Assembly (NCBI GenBank): GCA_010093515.1
Contig: MU001690.1
Coordinates: 483,916 to 547,915, forward strand
Length of the DNA: 64,000 bases
Direction: 5' to 3'
Origin: Lineolata rhizophorae
Taxonomy: Eukaryota; Ascomycota; Dothideomycetes; Lineolatales; Lineolataceae
Of this stretch, positions 22,160-32,936 are shown piece after piece (position 1 is the first letter of the stretch; each line of letters begins with the position of its first letter). The notes under the pieces were generated by a model. That model was not told the origin of the DNA. It saw nothing but the letters and a program-made list of their open reading frames with translations, and did no database searches. A program made the translations under genes and the position numbers.

Positions 22160-22738
22160 ATGCCACTCGAACCCCTACGCATCCGTGGCCTCCGTGGCTT
22201 CACGCCTCTCTACAACCGGCACCACCAGGTTGGCCTCTTCGGCGAACGTAGCCTATTCGACCCCTTCGACCCGCAGCACCTTCTTGTGCAAAAGAAGCTG
22301 CGCGACCGAGACCGCAACGCCCTCTGGTGGCAAACGCACTGCGGTTTAGGCGTGTCCCCAAAGGCCGTAGTGCGCGTTTGGTGCGCGCGCCGGTTGCGGC
22401 ACGCGTTCAGGGAGGCGTTGGATGATCGGGGCTTGGATTGGCTAGCCAGGCCAAAGGGGCCCAAGGGAGATGATGGGGGAATGCAGCAGGACAAGAAGAA
22501 ACCGAAGGCGGCTATTTTAGGGTATTTGAGATTGAAGGGCAAGGAGACGTTGATCACAATGAAGTACGATACGATCAAGGAAGAATGCAGGCTCACGGTT
22601 GATGAGCTTCTAAAAGAACAGGAGCGGAAACGGACAGCGAAAATCCATGGGTCCTCGATATCTAAACATCTATCGGACCGCATGAGGCCAGATGCACACG
22701 AATTGCACAGTTCGTCGAGACTCTACCTTCTAGACTAA
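22160..22738 (+). CDS. small uncharacterised basic protein
   Basis: A single exon encodes 192 residues; the frame is open 36 bp further upstream from a TTG, but ATG at 22160 is the first standard start. I do not recognise it. The N-terminus has an Arg/Leu alternation (PLRIRGLRGFTPLYNRHH) that could serve as a mitochondrial presequence. A central basic block WWQTHCGLGVSPKAVVRVWCARRLRHAFREAL could be a helix pair, and the C-terminal third is Lys/Glu-rich (EECRLTVDELLKEQERKRTAK). It is transcribed divergently from the TMA23-like gene, which hints at shared control with ribosome-assembly genes, but this is only inference from position. Confidence 0.55.
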   Translation: MPLEPLRIRGLRGFTPLYNRHHQVGLFGERSLFDPFDPQHLLVQKKLRDRDRNALWWQTHCGLGVSPKAVVRVWCARRLRHAFREALDDRGLDWLARPKGPKGDDGGMQQDKKKPKAAILGYLRLKGKETLITMKYDTIKEECRLTVDELLKEQERKRTAKIHGSSISKHLSDRMRPDAHELHSSSRLYLLD

Positions 22739-24277
22739 TTACTAGGCAGGTCCTAGTAATGGTCTCAACAATTGCGCAAGGAAAATATTGAATAATCAAT
22801 TGATAGTCAACAATATCAACCAGAACATCATAGAACTCCCCACTGCCTCGCCCTCTTCTAATGTCTAGTAGCTTGCTAGGCTAACCTAATTTTGCTTGGA
22901 ATTTAAGAAATCGATACTCTGCTGGGAACCGAGTTCCACTCTGATGTCACTGTACTTTCCTTCGCCAGTCCTCTTGAATGCCTGCAGGGGACCGAGTATC
23001 CTAGCAGCTTCAGTCCATGGTTAGTCTTCAAGCGCTTCTTGCTCTCAGCGCTGTATGAGAGGGCTCTGCTAAACCCATTGGTGCCATTGGCTTGCGGCTG
23101 GCCGGGTTTCCCTACGGATATGAGCATATTGTAGCCCTGAGGGTATGATACATCGGCCAGGTTAGACCTTAGCAAGCGTGTGTTTGCGAGCTCAAGCTGT
23201 TAATAGAAGTTTCTACGGGAGACTACGGACTTTGTTGTTGCAGGGTATCGTAAATTGTGGTCGGGTGACGTACAGTTAGTAATGCGTTCTACCTACAAAT
23301 TTACCAGCCAAACACTCCCCCAACGATAGAGTGCGGTTTGATACTTAGGTATTTTAGTGCTTTGCCCTAGTTGTTCTGTGTTGGATGACTTCTTTGGTGG
23401 GCTCATGGTAGTACAGTAATATAGTTTCCGAAGTAACTAAGTGTAATGGCTAATAGACTTAGTGTAGAATGCTAGAGGACCAGGTCGCCTTACGAAAGTG
23501 TAGGCATGTTCGTCAACACTATTTAAATTTGTGTGTTGGGCCGTTCTATAATGTAATCAAGATAAGCAAGACGGCAATCCAGTGGAAATCATTAAGGGTC
23601 TCAGTGTCCCTTCATGATAGCATGCCTTCAAAGAATGAATAAATTGTTACGGCATATGGCCTCAACTCGTACAACGCCGCTGACTTTCAAGGGTATAAAT
23701 TATTAATCCCTTTTTAAGGTCTTAAGTTCTTCACGGGTTGTGCCGAAAGTTTGCAGATAAAGATAAAGCCAGTCATATTCGCAAACGAGTAAACCTTTGG
23801 CCAAACATGATTGGAACTACAACCTTGGAGTGGCAGAACCAATGGTAACAATACTCTGAAGGGCTAAAGGCTTTAGGCAGCACTAGATCCCATCTCACAC
23901 TGCAAGGTTCTAGTATTAGGCGTTTATGAGGCAGATGGTAGACCTGCCGCTCAGGCTGAGGTCTGATTGATGACCTCAACTCAATGTTGAACATATCCAA
24001 GGCATGAAGATGTATATATGCAATTGAAACTCGATTTTAATGCGTGTGGAGCAAGACCGTGGAACTTTGAACCCGCGAAAGTAAAATGTTAAATGGGGTT
24101 AGAGCTACTACGTCAAGACTGAACTCGCTTCACATCTTGGCTCAATACTAAATATGACTTAGCTCGGCGAATAGCTTCATGCGCTAGCGAGCCACATGAC
24201 CGACAAAGCCACATCAGCGCGGTATATGAGGGCATGGTTGCTGCCTTTCCTATGCACATCTTCAGCTGGTTAACCCG
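22739..24277. other. AT-rich intergenic, no gene seen
   Basis: From about 22750 to 24250 the sequence is AT-rich with frames shorter than 95 codons and no domain. There is no strong TA excess or loss of CA that would suggest heavy RIP. The final 150 bp should hold the promoter of the DUF6536 gene. Confidence 0.5.
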
Positions 24278-26429
24278 ATGAACAGAACTGAGTATCAGCC
24301 TATCAAACCCACCGAGGGCCCTGAATTCACATCCATTGTCCAGGCGTCTGAACCCCAGGGCCTTCATGAGACATGGTACAAGACGTCGCGAAGCCGGGGT
24401 TGGCGCGCGGGTGTGTTCTACGCCGCGACGGGGACGACGGTTGTGTTCCTCCTCAACCTAACCATCACGATCTGGGCGTTGACGACGCACGAGATCACAT
24501 TCGGCAGCGGCCTGCTGTACGAGGGCTCCTGCAGCACGACGAAGAACCTCAATATCGGCGTTCATTTGGTGATCAACGGTTTTAGCTCCATCATTCTGAG
24601 CGGTAGCAATTACGCGATGCAATGTCTGTCCGCGCCTACGAGATCCGAAGTCGACGACGCGCACGCGAGTGGCCGATGGCTTGACATTGGCGTGCCGAGT
24701 ATTCGTAATCTTAGGCGGATCGCTAAGAAAAGGAAATGGCTCTGGTTGCTGCTTGGTCTGTCGTCATTGCCATTGCATCTCTTGTGAGTCGTGTGCTCTT
24801 GTCCCAGCTTGAGCAGCAAATTAACGCTATAGCAGCTACAACTCCGTCGTTTTTACTACACTTTCTGCAAACGAGTATCGCGTCTATGTCATTAACGAAG
24901 CATGGCTATTTGCTGGCTCCGCAGCGCCAATGCCAGACGTGAGCGCTGCTCTTGCCGAGCGACTCTACGACGGTGTTAAGTCGGGAAATTTGGACCGTTT
25001 CGAGCCCATCGAGTGCATAGACGCATACTCACGAGCTTTCGTTTCCACGCGGAGCAATCTGCTCGTTGTTACCGTCGATAATTCCGACACACCAGAAGAT
25101 CCAGGACTATTCGACATCCTGTCAGGAGGTGGCATACATATAACTGGCTCTATGGATGCGGTGAATCTTGATCCATACCCATGGATTTGTGGCGATTCAT
25201 CATATGACCGGGAAACGTTTTGCGACGTGGATGCTCTAGGCGTTCGCGAAAGCCGGTCGAACTGGACGCTCGGAGGTCGAACAGTCAATTACTGCTTCAG
25301 CCAGCCCGAGGAAGAGCATTGTAAATTGCAGCTCAGCGCCACCATCGCAGTGCTCGTCACCGTTCTCAACTTTGTCAAGGTAGTTTTGATATACTTTGTG
25401 TGCTTCCGGATCAAGGAGGAACCTCTCATGAATATTGGCGATGCTGTTGCCAGCTTCCTAGAGCGTCCAGATATTGTGACGGAAGGGTCGTGTTTGTTAT
25501 CCAGGGCAGATGCGAATCGTAAAGGCGACCATACAAAGCTCTGGGGACCGCGTCCATTCCACGACGAGCGGAAGCGCTGGTTTGCTGCCTCAAGTCGCCG
25601 CCGCCGCCTCACTGTCTACCTCACAAGCTTTTTGGGCCTGGTTGTTTGTGCTCTCTTCCTCATCTATGGCCTACTCAAGATGCCCGGCGCATCACCCTCA
25701 GCAATTTGGTCCCTCGGCTTCGGCGAGGCCACAGAGCACACCCTTATGACGTTCCAGGGGATCCGCCGGCGCATGATTCGTACCGCGGGAACCCTCAACA
25801 ACGTCCTGATCGCCAACTCCGGCCAGACCATCCTCTCCTTCCTCTACTTCGCGTCCAACGGCCTCCTAACCTCGATGCTGCTCTCGCACGAATGGTCCAG
25901 CTACGCGCACACTCGCAAAGGGCTGCGCGTGTCATCTAGCCTGCAGGGCCACCAGCGCACCACGTACTTCCTGCAGCTCCCCTGGCGCTACGCGATTCCA
26001 CTGGTGTTGTCCGGCACGCTGCTGCACTGGCTCGGCTCACAGAGCATCTTCCTCGTCACGGTGGAGCAGTGGACCAATGACGTGGACACCGGCGCATACA
26101 TCCACGACGACTTCCATGACTTTGCCACCTGCGGCTATTCACCACTGGCATTGTTTATCTTCATCATCGTGGGCGCGGCCTTGCTGCTTGCATCGCTGGC
26201 AATGGGTTTCCGAAAGTTCAAGTCGGGAATGCCGGTGGCTAGTAGCTGTAGCTTGGCCATTGCGGCAGCGTGTCATCCGAGAATAAGAGAGGAGCCAAAG
26301 CCGATTGCGCAGTTGCCTCTGCAATGGGGCGTGGTTGGTGGTATTGCGGAAGGCGGGGCCGTGTTGTGGAGGTGCGCGTTCTCGAGCCAGGATGTGGTGT
26401 GTCCGGAGGGGGGCACCGTGTATGGCTGA
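24278..26429 (+). CDS. DUF6536-type fungal membrane protein
   Basis: Two exons (24278-24783, 24836-26429; 52-bp intron) encode 699 residues. The opening RSRGWRAGVFYAATGTTVVFLLNLTITIW and the following NIGVHLVINGFSSIILSGSNYAMQCLSAPTR match the fungal DUF6536 family ('GWR.G......VLL.N......NYCMQCL'). After the first two membrane helices there is a third (KWLWLLLGLSSLPLHLLFYNSVVF, split by the intron) and a large external loop with several Cys. Further helices follow: TIAVLVTVLNFVKVVLIYFVCF, YLTSFLGLVVCALFLIYGLL, TILSFLYFASNGLLTSMLL (this one with the family's 'YNALLT-like' position), PLVLSGTLLHWLGSQSIFLV and ALFIFIIVGAALLLASLA. Function is unknown for the family. The end is rich in Gly with a PRIREEPKPIAQLPLQWG segment that is common near the family C-terminus. 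Confidence 0.88.
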
Positions 26430-27354
26430 TCCGGTACGATTACGAGGTTGAACGTTGATAAGTCGTGGAATGAGCATCATTGGTGTTTGGCGTATTGTCT
26501 AGAGATTGAGCTACTACTACTCGCGTAGAGGGGTTGTGCTATTGGAGGGCGTATTCCGTGTGTATTGCAACCCTGTTAGCAGTCGATAGTCCTATGAGCA
26601 CATGGCATTGTTAGTAGTCTGGAGATAAGCAGAGGGTCTCTATACTCCCATGAGCACTCGGGCGTGTACACATCCCGAATTAAACGATCAATTGCAACGT
26701 GGAGCGCGAGACTTGCTAGTGAGGCATTGCCTGTAACGCGGCGGTGGGTCCGTAGAAAAGGGTCCGGGCCGGCGACCTGCCCATTGGCGGGCGCGACGAT
26801 GACTAAGCCGCGCGCTCCGGGTAGGCCGGACGCCCATACGCTCGGGCTGCACGGGCATCAATCACCACCATGACATCGTTTCCGAGCCCTTGTCGGCCCG
26901 TCCAATCCACTGTGCCCTGCCGCAGCCGGTCCATTCGCGCCGGACGAGCAATTCTTTCTCGAAGATAGCCTTTCTGTTATTTTTGCTACGGGCGCGCGGC
27001 CGCCTTGACGAGGCACTCGCGTCGCTCTGCGTGGACACCGAAGCCAGGCCCCTCGCCGCCAAAGGTCGCCTGCCTGCCTGCGCCACGGTCAGCCGCCCCC
27101 GGGCGCTTTTACTCCGCTGCCTGACAACGGACGAACCGTTCTTCCCCCCGGTACCTTTACTACATCGCTCCTAGGCTGTGCGCCTGTTCCGCCGTCCTTG
27201 GTCCTCTACCTCACCCTTTTCACCTCCTCGCGGGCTCTAGAGCCTTCCTTTGAGCCCCGCTGCTCTCGCGCCATACGCCTTGTCGCCCGTCGAACCTCCT
27301 CGTTTCTAGTGCTACTTACCAACTCCTCTCGCGGTCGTTCTCCCTCCCGTCACG
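26430..27354. other. intergenic: promoter and leader of the WASP gene
   Basis: The first part is the 3' UTR of the DUF6536 gene. From about 26990 onward the plus strand is strongly pyrimidine-rich (for example CCTCACCCTTTTCACCTCCTCG near 27210), which suits a long 5' leader of the actin-regulator gene. No protein frame is supported. Confidence 0.5.
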
Positions 27355-29698
27355 ATGCCGTCAATCCTCTCCGACGAGGACAAGCAGACGGTCAAGCGCC
27401 AGGTGCCTAAGCCCTCCAACAAGATCCACGCTGTAGCTGTCGCGCGCCTGTACGTTGCCTATCCGAACCGTCACCGATGGACCGACACGGGCCTTCAGGG
27501 CGCTGCAGTTCTGGCGAACGACCTGGTCGGCAATACGTTCTGGGTCAAGCTGGTTGATATTTCGGTACGAACATATTTCTCTTTGTTCGTGCGAATCCGA
27601 GTTGGGAACTATGGCGTAGAGCCTTCCCAGAACTTCGGCTTGGATCGCTTTTGGTGCTCTTGAATACGGCTAGTAACTACAGACTATGGTGATGCCAGTG
27701 CACTTTAAGACCCTGGTGCTAATTACGATTTACCATAGCCCGCCAATCGCGGTGTTATTTGGGACCAGGAAATATATGACTCTTTTGCCTATAACCAGGA
27801 TCGCACCTTTTTCCACTCTTTCGAGTTGGAGGATTGCATGGCGGGACTTTCGTTTGCTGATGAGAAAGAGGCCAAAACTTTCAAGCGCAAGATGGACGAG
27901 CGCGAGAAGAATGCTCACAAGAACACCAAATCCAAGCCTTTTGCCATAAGCTTGAGTGCTAGTCAGCGGAATGGGCCCTATGCTGGCGGCAATAACAATG
28001 GCGCTGGAGGTGCTAATGGTCGTCATGGGCACCACCATCATGGCAGTTCAGGTGGTGGTTTCCTAGGAGGCCTTTTTGGCCATAGGAGTTCTTCCGCAAA
28101 GGATCACCCACCCCCGCAGTCAATCATCCCACCGCGTGATATTAACGTTGCGTCTCCGACGCATACTAGCACGCCGCCTCCTCCAAGCCAACCACCCAAC
28201 AAGCGTGGCTCGGTCATCGATACTGCAGACCCAACGTGGCAGCCACTGTTGCAGGAACTGATGCAAATGGGTATCACGGAGGATCAGATTGAGGAGAACG
28301 CCGACTTCATCAAGATGTATATCGAGCAGAAAAAGGCCGGTGGGGCAGCATCAACTGAGCGTGCTGAGCGCGCTGCGAAGGCACCGCCTCCACCACCTCC
28401 GTCAGCTCCTCCGTCTGCGGCGCAGCGAGGATCATCTATTAGTCCACAAAACACGGGTAGCATGGCTACTTCGCGACGAGGTCCTCCCCCTGCGCCTCCA
28501 CCAGCTCGCCGGACCAAGCACGACGGCCCGGTGCATCGCCAATCCTCAGGGACGCCGTCTCCTCCTCGACAGGCATCTCCTCCGCCTGGTCCTCCGCAAC
28601 CCAAATTTCGTGCGCCTCCTCCTATCGCGGATGCCGGTAAATTCGCGCATACCAACGATGCTCCGCCAACACGCGCTCGTGCCTTATCCAATTCTCTAGC
28701 TAACCCGGGACCACTTCCCCCGCCAAGGCCACCGAAGACGCCCGTCGAGGATCATCAAGATGACAGCAAACCAGCGGGCCATAGGTTTGGCGTTCCTCCG
28801 CCGTTCCCGGGCAATCGCATCCCATCCGGCGGGGCGCCTCCAACTCCGAGCCGCGGGCCTGTACCGCCGCCCCCGCCGTCACGCGAGACACACACCTCAC
28901 CGCCTACAGCCTCCGCGCCTGCTGCACCACCTCCGCTCCCACCGAAGGCCTCAGCACCACCACCGAGCGTGGCTGCTCCGGCAGCACCACCGCTGCCGCC
29001 AGCGGCATCACGTCCGACACCCGCCCCGCCGGCGGCTCCCCCGCAACCTCCCCCACTCCCAACCGCGGCTAGACACCCGCCCGGGCTGCCTGCTAGCTCC
29101 GCTCCTCCTCCGCCTCCACCGCCACCGCTGCCAGCGTCCTCCGGCGCACCACCACCTCCGCCTCCGCCTCCGCCGCCAGCGTCCTCCGGCGCGCCGCCGC
29201 CTCCTGCTCCACCTCTCCCTCCATCCGGCGGTGCGCCCCCCCCTCCTGCTCCCCCACCGCCCCCCATGCCTTCGTCTGGAGGGGCTCCGCCGCCTGCGCC
29301 GCCGCCTCCGCCCGCGCCCGGTGGCGCGGCGCCGCCCTTGCCCAAGGCGACGGGTGGTGGTCGCGACAACCTCTTGGCGGACATTCGAGGCGGGGCCCAG
29401 CTGCGCAAGGTGTCGGACTCGGAGAAGCGTGACCGGAGCGCGGCGATGGTACCGGGGAGCGCGGATAAGGCAGCGAGTCCGCCGCCGGGAGCTGGAGGAG
29501 CGGGCGCTGGTGGTGCGGCGGCCGATGGCGGGCTCGCGGGGGCGTTGGCGAGCGCGTTGGCGCAGAGGAAGAGTAAGGTGGCGCATAGTGGTGAGTTTGG
29601 TCCCTTTACGCGCCTTTGCTACCTAGCTTTCTTTCGAGTTGTTGGATGCTCACTTTGTGTGATTTGCAGATGACGAGGACGACAAAGATGATTGGTGA
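27355..29698 (+). CDS. LAS17: WASP/Las17 actin-nucleation promoting factor
   Basis: Three exons (27355-27564, 27739-29590, 29670-29698; introns 174 and 79 bp) encode 696 residues. The N-terminal WH1/EVH1 domain spans about residues 1-120 (NKIHAVAVARLYVAYP; then PANRGVIWDQEIYDSFAYNQDR; SFELEDCMAGLSFADE). A conserved short block near residue 230 (DTADPTWQPLLQELMQMGI) follows. The middle third is proline-rich with long PPPPPP runs for profilin and SH3 binding. A WH2 motif near residue 612 (RDNLLADIRGGAQLRKV) binds G-actin, and the last exon supplies the acidic tail DDEDDKDDW that binds Arp2/3. No GTPase-binding CRIB motif is seen, as in yeast Las17. The protein should drive cortical actin patches in endocytosis. 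The tiny 29-bp last exon is well supported because it creates the family's terminal Trp. Confidence 0.93.
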
Positions 29699-30567
29699 AT
29701 GGGTTCAAAACTTTGGTGACATTGATGCGTTGGTTTTTCTGTTCCCTTGCTTTCTTGTGAAGGCAAGGTGGTTGGATTGGCCCTCGACACAGTGGAAGTG
29801 TTCCATTAGTGAACGAGGTCGGTCAAGTGGATATTGGCCAGTGTCACGACATCGAATCAGGGTTAGTGAGCTGAACGGACGAAATTTCGTCAGTCCGGCG
29901 ACATCTAGCTTGAATGATGTAGCTGGTGATGCGGTACGGTATAGAAGATTGGGAAATTAAAGCTTTCTGGGACCTTTAGGGACTTTGTCGTCTAAGGGAT
30001 ATTCGCTGAGGCGCGTGGCTGTATATAGACTGTTTGGAAAGAGGGGCGCTCTTCAACTTGGTCGAAAAAAAGCTTTTTTTTTTTTTTGGACTGTAAAAAG
30101 GGGATGGACGGGTCTTGAGAGCAGGCTAGGTAGGTGGGGCTTGATGGAGGGCGGGAAGACGAAAGCGGTGTTTCGCTTAAGTGAAAAGTAGTGAGTACTT
30201 AGGAGTAGAGGTATAGTTATAATTGACATTTATTGGTTGGGGTAGCTCATAACCATCCTATGTGAGACTAGAATGTTAACTAGACGATAACGCAGACAAT
30301 GTGCTTAGACGTAATATAAATTTGAACTGTGGCTGAGCTAGCGTACTGCATAAAGTACCTTATACAATGATGCAGACCGATACGGCTCTAGGCCATGATA
30401 TTTTCGCACTAATCAATACGTCGTACTCCAAGACCTTTTTTGTTTCTACACGATAATCCCAAATGTCCATACGAAATATCCCATAACCTAATCGTGTCCC
30501 ACGGCAAAAGCCCCAACCGTGCAAACGCCAAAGCCAACCATAGATTTTATGTACCACTAGAGCCTCA
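29699..30567. other. convergent intergenic with A7-GC-T14 tract
   Basis: The 3' ends of the WASP gene and of the leftward PEBP-like gene meet here. At 30065-30087 there is a run of seven A, then GC, then fourteen T, which contains a perfect palindrome and could act as a bidirectional poly(A)/termination region. No gene is supported. Confidence 0.45.
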
Positions 30568-31764
30568 TTACGCAAACATGCCCACAACACCCAACACCGC
30601 ACCCAGCGCCGCACCCAGACCCATCCCCGCCGCGCCGGGCGCCGCGGCCCTGCCCGCTGCCCCCGTAAACGACGACTGGGCCGCCGCAGTCGTGGCGCTG
30701 GCGCTGACGCCCGCGCCCGCGTCGCCGCTCGGCGTGACGACGCCGCCGGCAGGGCCGCTGCTGCCGCCGACTTCGGCCGAGGGCGTGGCCACGGGGGCAG
30801 ACGAGACGACGACGTCGGAGGAGACGCCGACTGACGGGGTGGAGGCCAGGATGGGAGAAGTGTTGATCGTCTGTAGGGTGGTTGCGGAGGTGAATGCGGG
30901 GACGGTGGTGGTGGTGGTTTCGTCTTCCTCGGTGGTCGGGACGAAGGTTGTGGCCGGGCGAGTGGACGTGACGACCTGGGAAGTGACGACCTGGGAAGAG
31001 GTGGGGATTTGGGCCTGGGAGGTGGAAGAGGGCTCTTCGACTTCTGAAGTGGAAGTGAGGCGGGCTGGTGCGGACGCTTGTTGGGTGGTTTGCTGTGGCG
31101 GCGGGGACGACGTAGAAACGACAGTCGTCTGCTCCGTCTCTTGCGGCGGGTTGTTGTTGTTATCGTTCCCGCCATTGCAGTCCACACTGCCCCCGAAGTC
31201 GACGACCATGGCCACGCCGGCTCGCGGATCGTCCAGATCGTTCGCGTCCTGGAATTCCTGCACATCGAACGCCTCGCCTTCGTTAGGTAGGCCTTGCACT
31301 GAGAAGCTGCTGCCGCCTCGGGGTTCGAAGTACAGCAGGAACGAGTATTGGTGGCGGCCTGTTTCGCCGAAGGAGCCTGGCGCCTGGTAGTCGAGGGCAG
31401 CGGGGCCGTTGTCCGCCGAGATCTGCGTCCGGTCGCCCGTGGCCTGGAACCCGGGCTGCGCGTAGTGCAGCACTCGGTTGTTGTCGCACGTCGTGTCGAC
31501 CATGAGGATGAGGAAGTTGAGCGCCGTGTTAACGCCCGTCGAGTCACCGAGAGCAAATACGGGCTCTTGGGATGTCTCCTGCTCGCTGAACTCAGTCCCG
31601 TCGGCAAAGCCTTCGGCGGCGTCGTTCTCGTAGCTGCATTGAATTTCAAAGGAGCCGCCGCTGGTGAAAGAGCCTGCTAGATCCGAGGGGATGGAATCTT
31701 GCGCGCGGCTCTGGCGCAGCAGCGAGAGCGCTGCAAGAAGGTGCGGAGCGTAGCGGACGTGCAT
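30568..31764 (-). CDS. secreted PEBP-like protein, probably GPI-anchored
   Basis: A single exon encodes 398 residues. A signal peptide (MHVRYAPHLLAALSLLRQSRA) ends near residue 21. Residues about 30-195 look like a phosphatidylethanolamine-binding-protein fold: FLILMVDTTCDNNRV, then GRHQYSFLLYFEPRG, matching the PEBP 'HRYVFLLY' strand, and a final 'GVAMVVDFGG' strand. The rest is Ser/Thr/Pro-rich with a TSQVVTSQVVT repeat and Asn-rich NDNNNN, as in cell-wall stalks. The C-terminus ends in small residues and a hydrophobic tail (GMGLGAALGAVLGVVGMFA), typical of a GPI-anchor signal. So it is likely a cell-surface protein; whether it binds lipid is unknown. GWT1, which acts in GPI-anchor assembly, is in the same window but not adjacent. 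Confidence 0.8.
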   Translation of the reverse strand: MHVRYAPHLLAALSLLRQSRAQDSIPSDLAGSFTSGGSFEIQCSYENDAAEGFADGTEFSEQETSQEPVFALGDSTGVNTALNFLILMVDTTCDNNRVLHYAQPGFQATGDRTQISADNGPAALDYQAPGSFGETGRHQYSFLLYFEPRGGSSFSVQGLPNEGEAFDVQEFQDANDLDDPRAGVAMVVDFGGSVDCNGGNDNNNNPPQETEQTTVVSTSSPPPQQTTQQASAPARLTSTSEVEEPSSTSQAQIPTSSQVVTSQVVTSTRPATTFVPTTEEDETTTTTVPAFTSATTLQTINTSPILASTPSVGVSSDVVVSSAPVATPSAEVGGSSGPAGGVVTPSGDAGAGVSASATTAAAQSSFTGAAGRAAAPGAAGMGLGAALGAVLGVVGMFA

Positions 31765-32936
31765 AGCGCCGATTTATTTAAAAAGTGATGAAGGAGAAGA
31801 AAAGAATGTCTGACCCGCAGTCCTTGTCAATGACACTATGAATAAGAAAGAAGACACCAGGTCAACGAAGAGTAGAAAGTCTAAAGAACGGGTTGAAGAG
31901 AATTAGATTTGAAGTCTCGAACTGAAGGCAATGAAGGCCCGGGTATCAAGAAGTAGAATCACAAGAGAGAATGAAATCGCTCAAAGAACGGTCCGGGACT
32001 AGAGAAGGAATCGAACACTGTACGTAGTACGGAACCAATTAAGGGCTAGGGGAAGAAGGGAGCGGCTGAACTCTTTAAAGGTGATCGTTCATGCACCGCC
32101 TTCTTTCCACCGAAGATCTTCTCTTGTCGTTTGCTAGCCGCGGGCAACTTGAAGCAAGGCGAGTCGCGAGCATGTTTCATGGTGTCTCGGCCCGGCGTCT
32201 CGACCTCGCCTCCCACGCAAGCACTCCCCAGGAACCGGGGAAAGGCAGCCCTACCACGCGGCTACTCTGCGTGCGGCGGAGGCTGGTCCGGCGGTGAGTC
32301 TGGCCCAAAGGGATCCAGGGGCACGCTTGTGATCTGGACCGCGACGAAGTGTTTGCGCGTCCACCCGTTTCTGAGATCCGCCAAGGGGATGGTCGGCGTC
32401 ACCACGGACGCCGCTGGTTGGACGAGGCTGCGCCCAGCGCGCCCGCGCCTCCCATGGTGCGAACGGAATCTCTCCTTTCCGGAGAGGTCTGTGGCTTAGC
32501 AGCTTCCAAATAGATGAAGATTGGAGCACCGAGGCCAAAGGCGCCAGTCGCAAGCGCGCAGCAGATACGATGCGTGCTGTAGCCACCGAGCGCTCGGGCC
32601 GCGCTAGGGGCGAACACTATTTTCAACCTTAAAACCTAACTCTGCCTGGAGCGGCCCAGAGCCAATCCTTCCTGTGAGTCACGATTCCTGTTTCGTCGTT
32701 TCTTTCCAGAATGCATGTGCGGCAGATAGGTACCTAAGCATGCGTCATAGAGCTATTCGTTTGCATTATGGTGACATGGTTTTACTCCGGGTTAACGAGA
32801 GAATGCCGCTAAGCTAACTGAGCGAGGGAATCAAGCGCAACCGACACCTTGCCTCCCACCGATCGGCCTCAAGACGAGAGCGCGCAGCCCGCTGAATGGT
32901 ATATTATATCCCCCAATCCAAAAACTACGACCGACC
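31765..32936. other. intergenic, no gene seen
   Basis: The left end is the purine-rich (on the plus strand) leader of the PEBP-like gene. From 32080 to 32640 there is a GC-richer patch with chance frames of up to 122 codons on both strands, without domains. The right end is the 3' UTR of the MFS gene. Confidence 0.45.

Noticed and set aside
30440-31649. Long frames on both strands over the PEBP-like gene
   Set aside because: The frame at 30568-31764 has a signal peptide, PEBP-like strands and a GPI-type tail; the others are low-complexity Pro/Arg or Val/Gly shadows.
32131-32499. 122-codon frame upstream of the PEBP-like gene
   Set aside because: No domain, frames open on both strands, and no signal peptide or splice sites of note.
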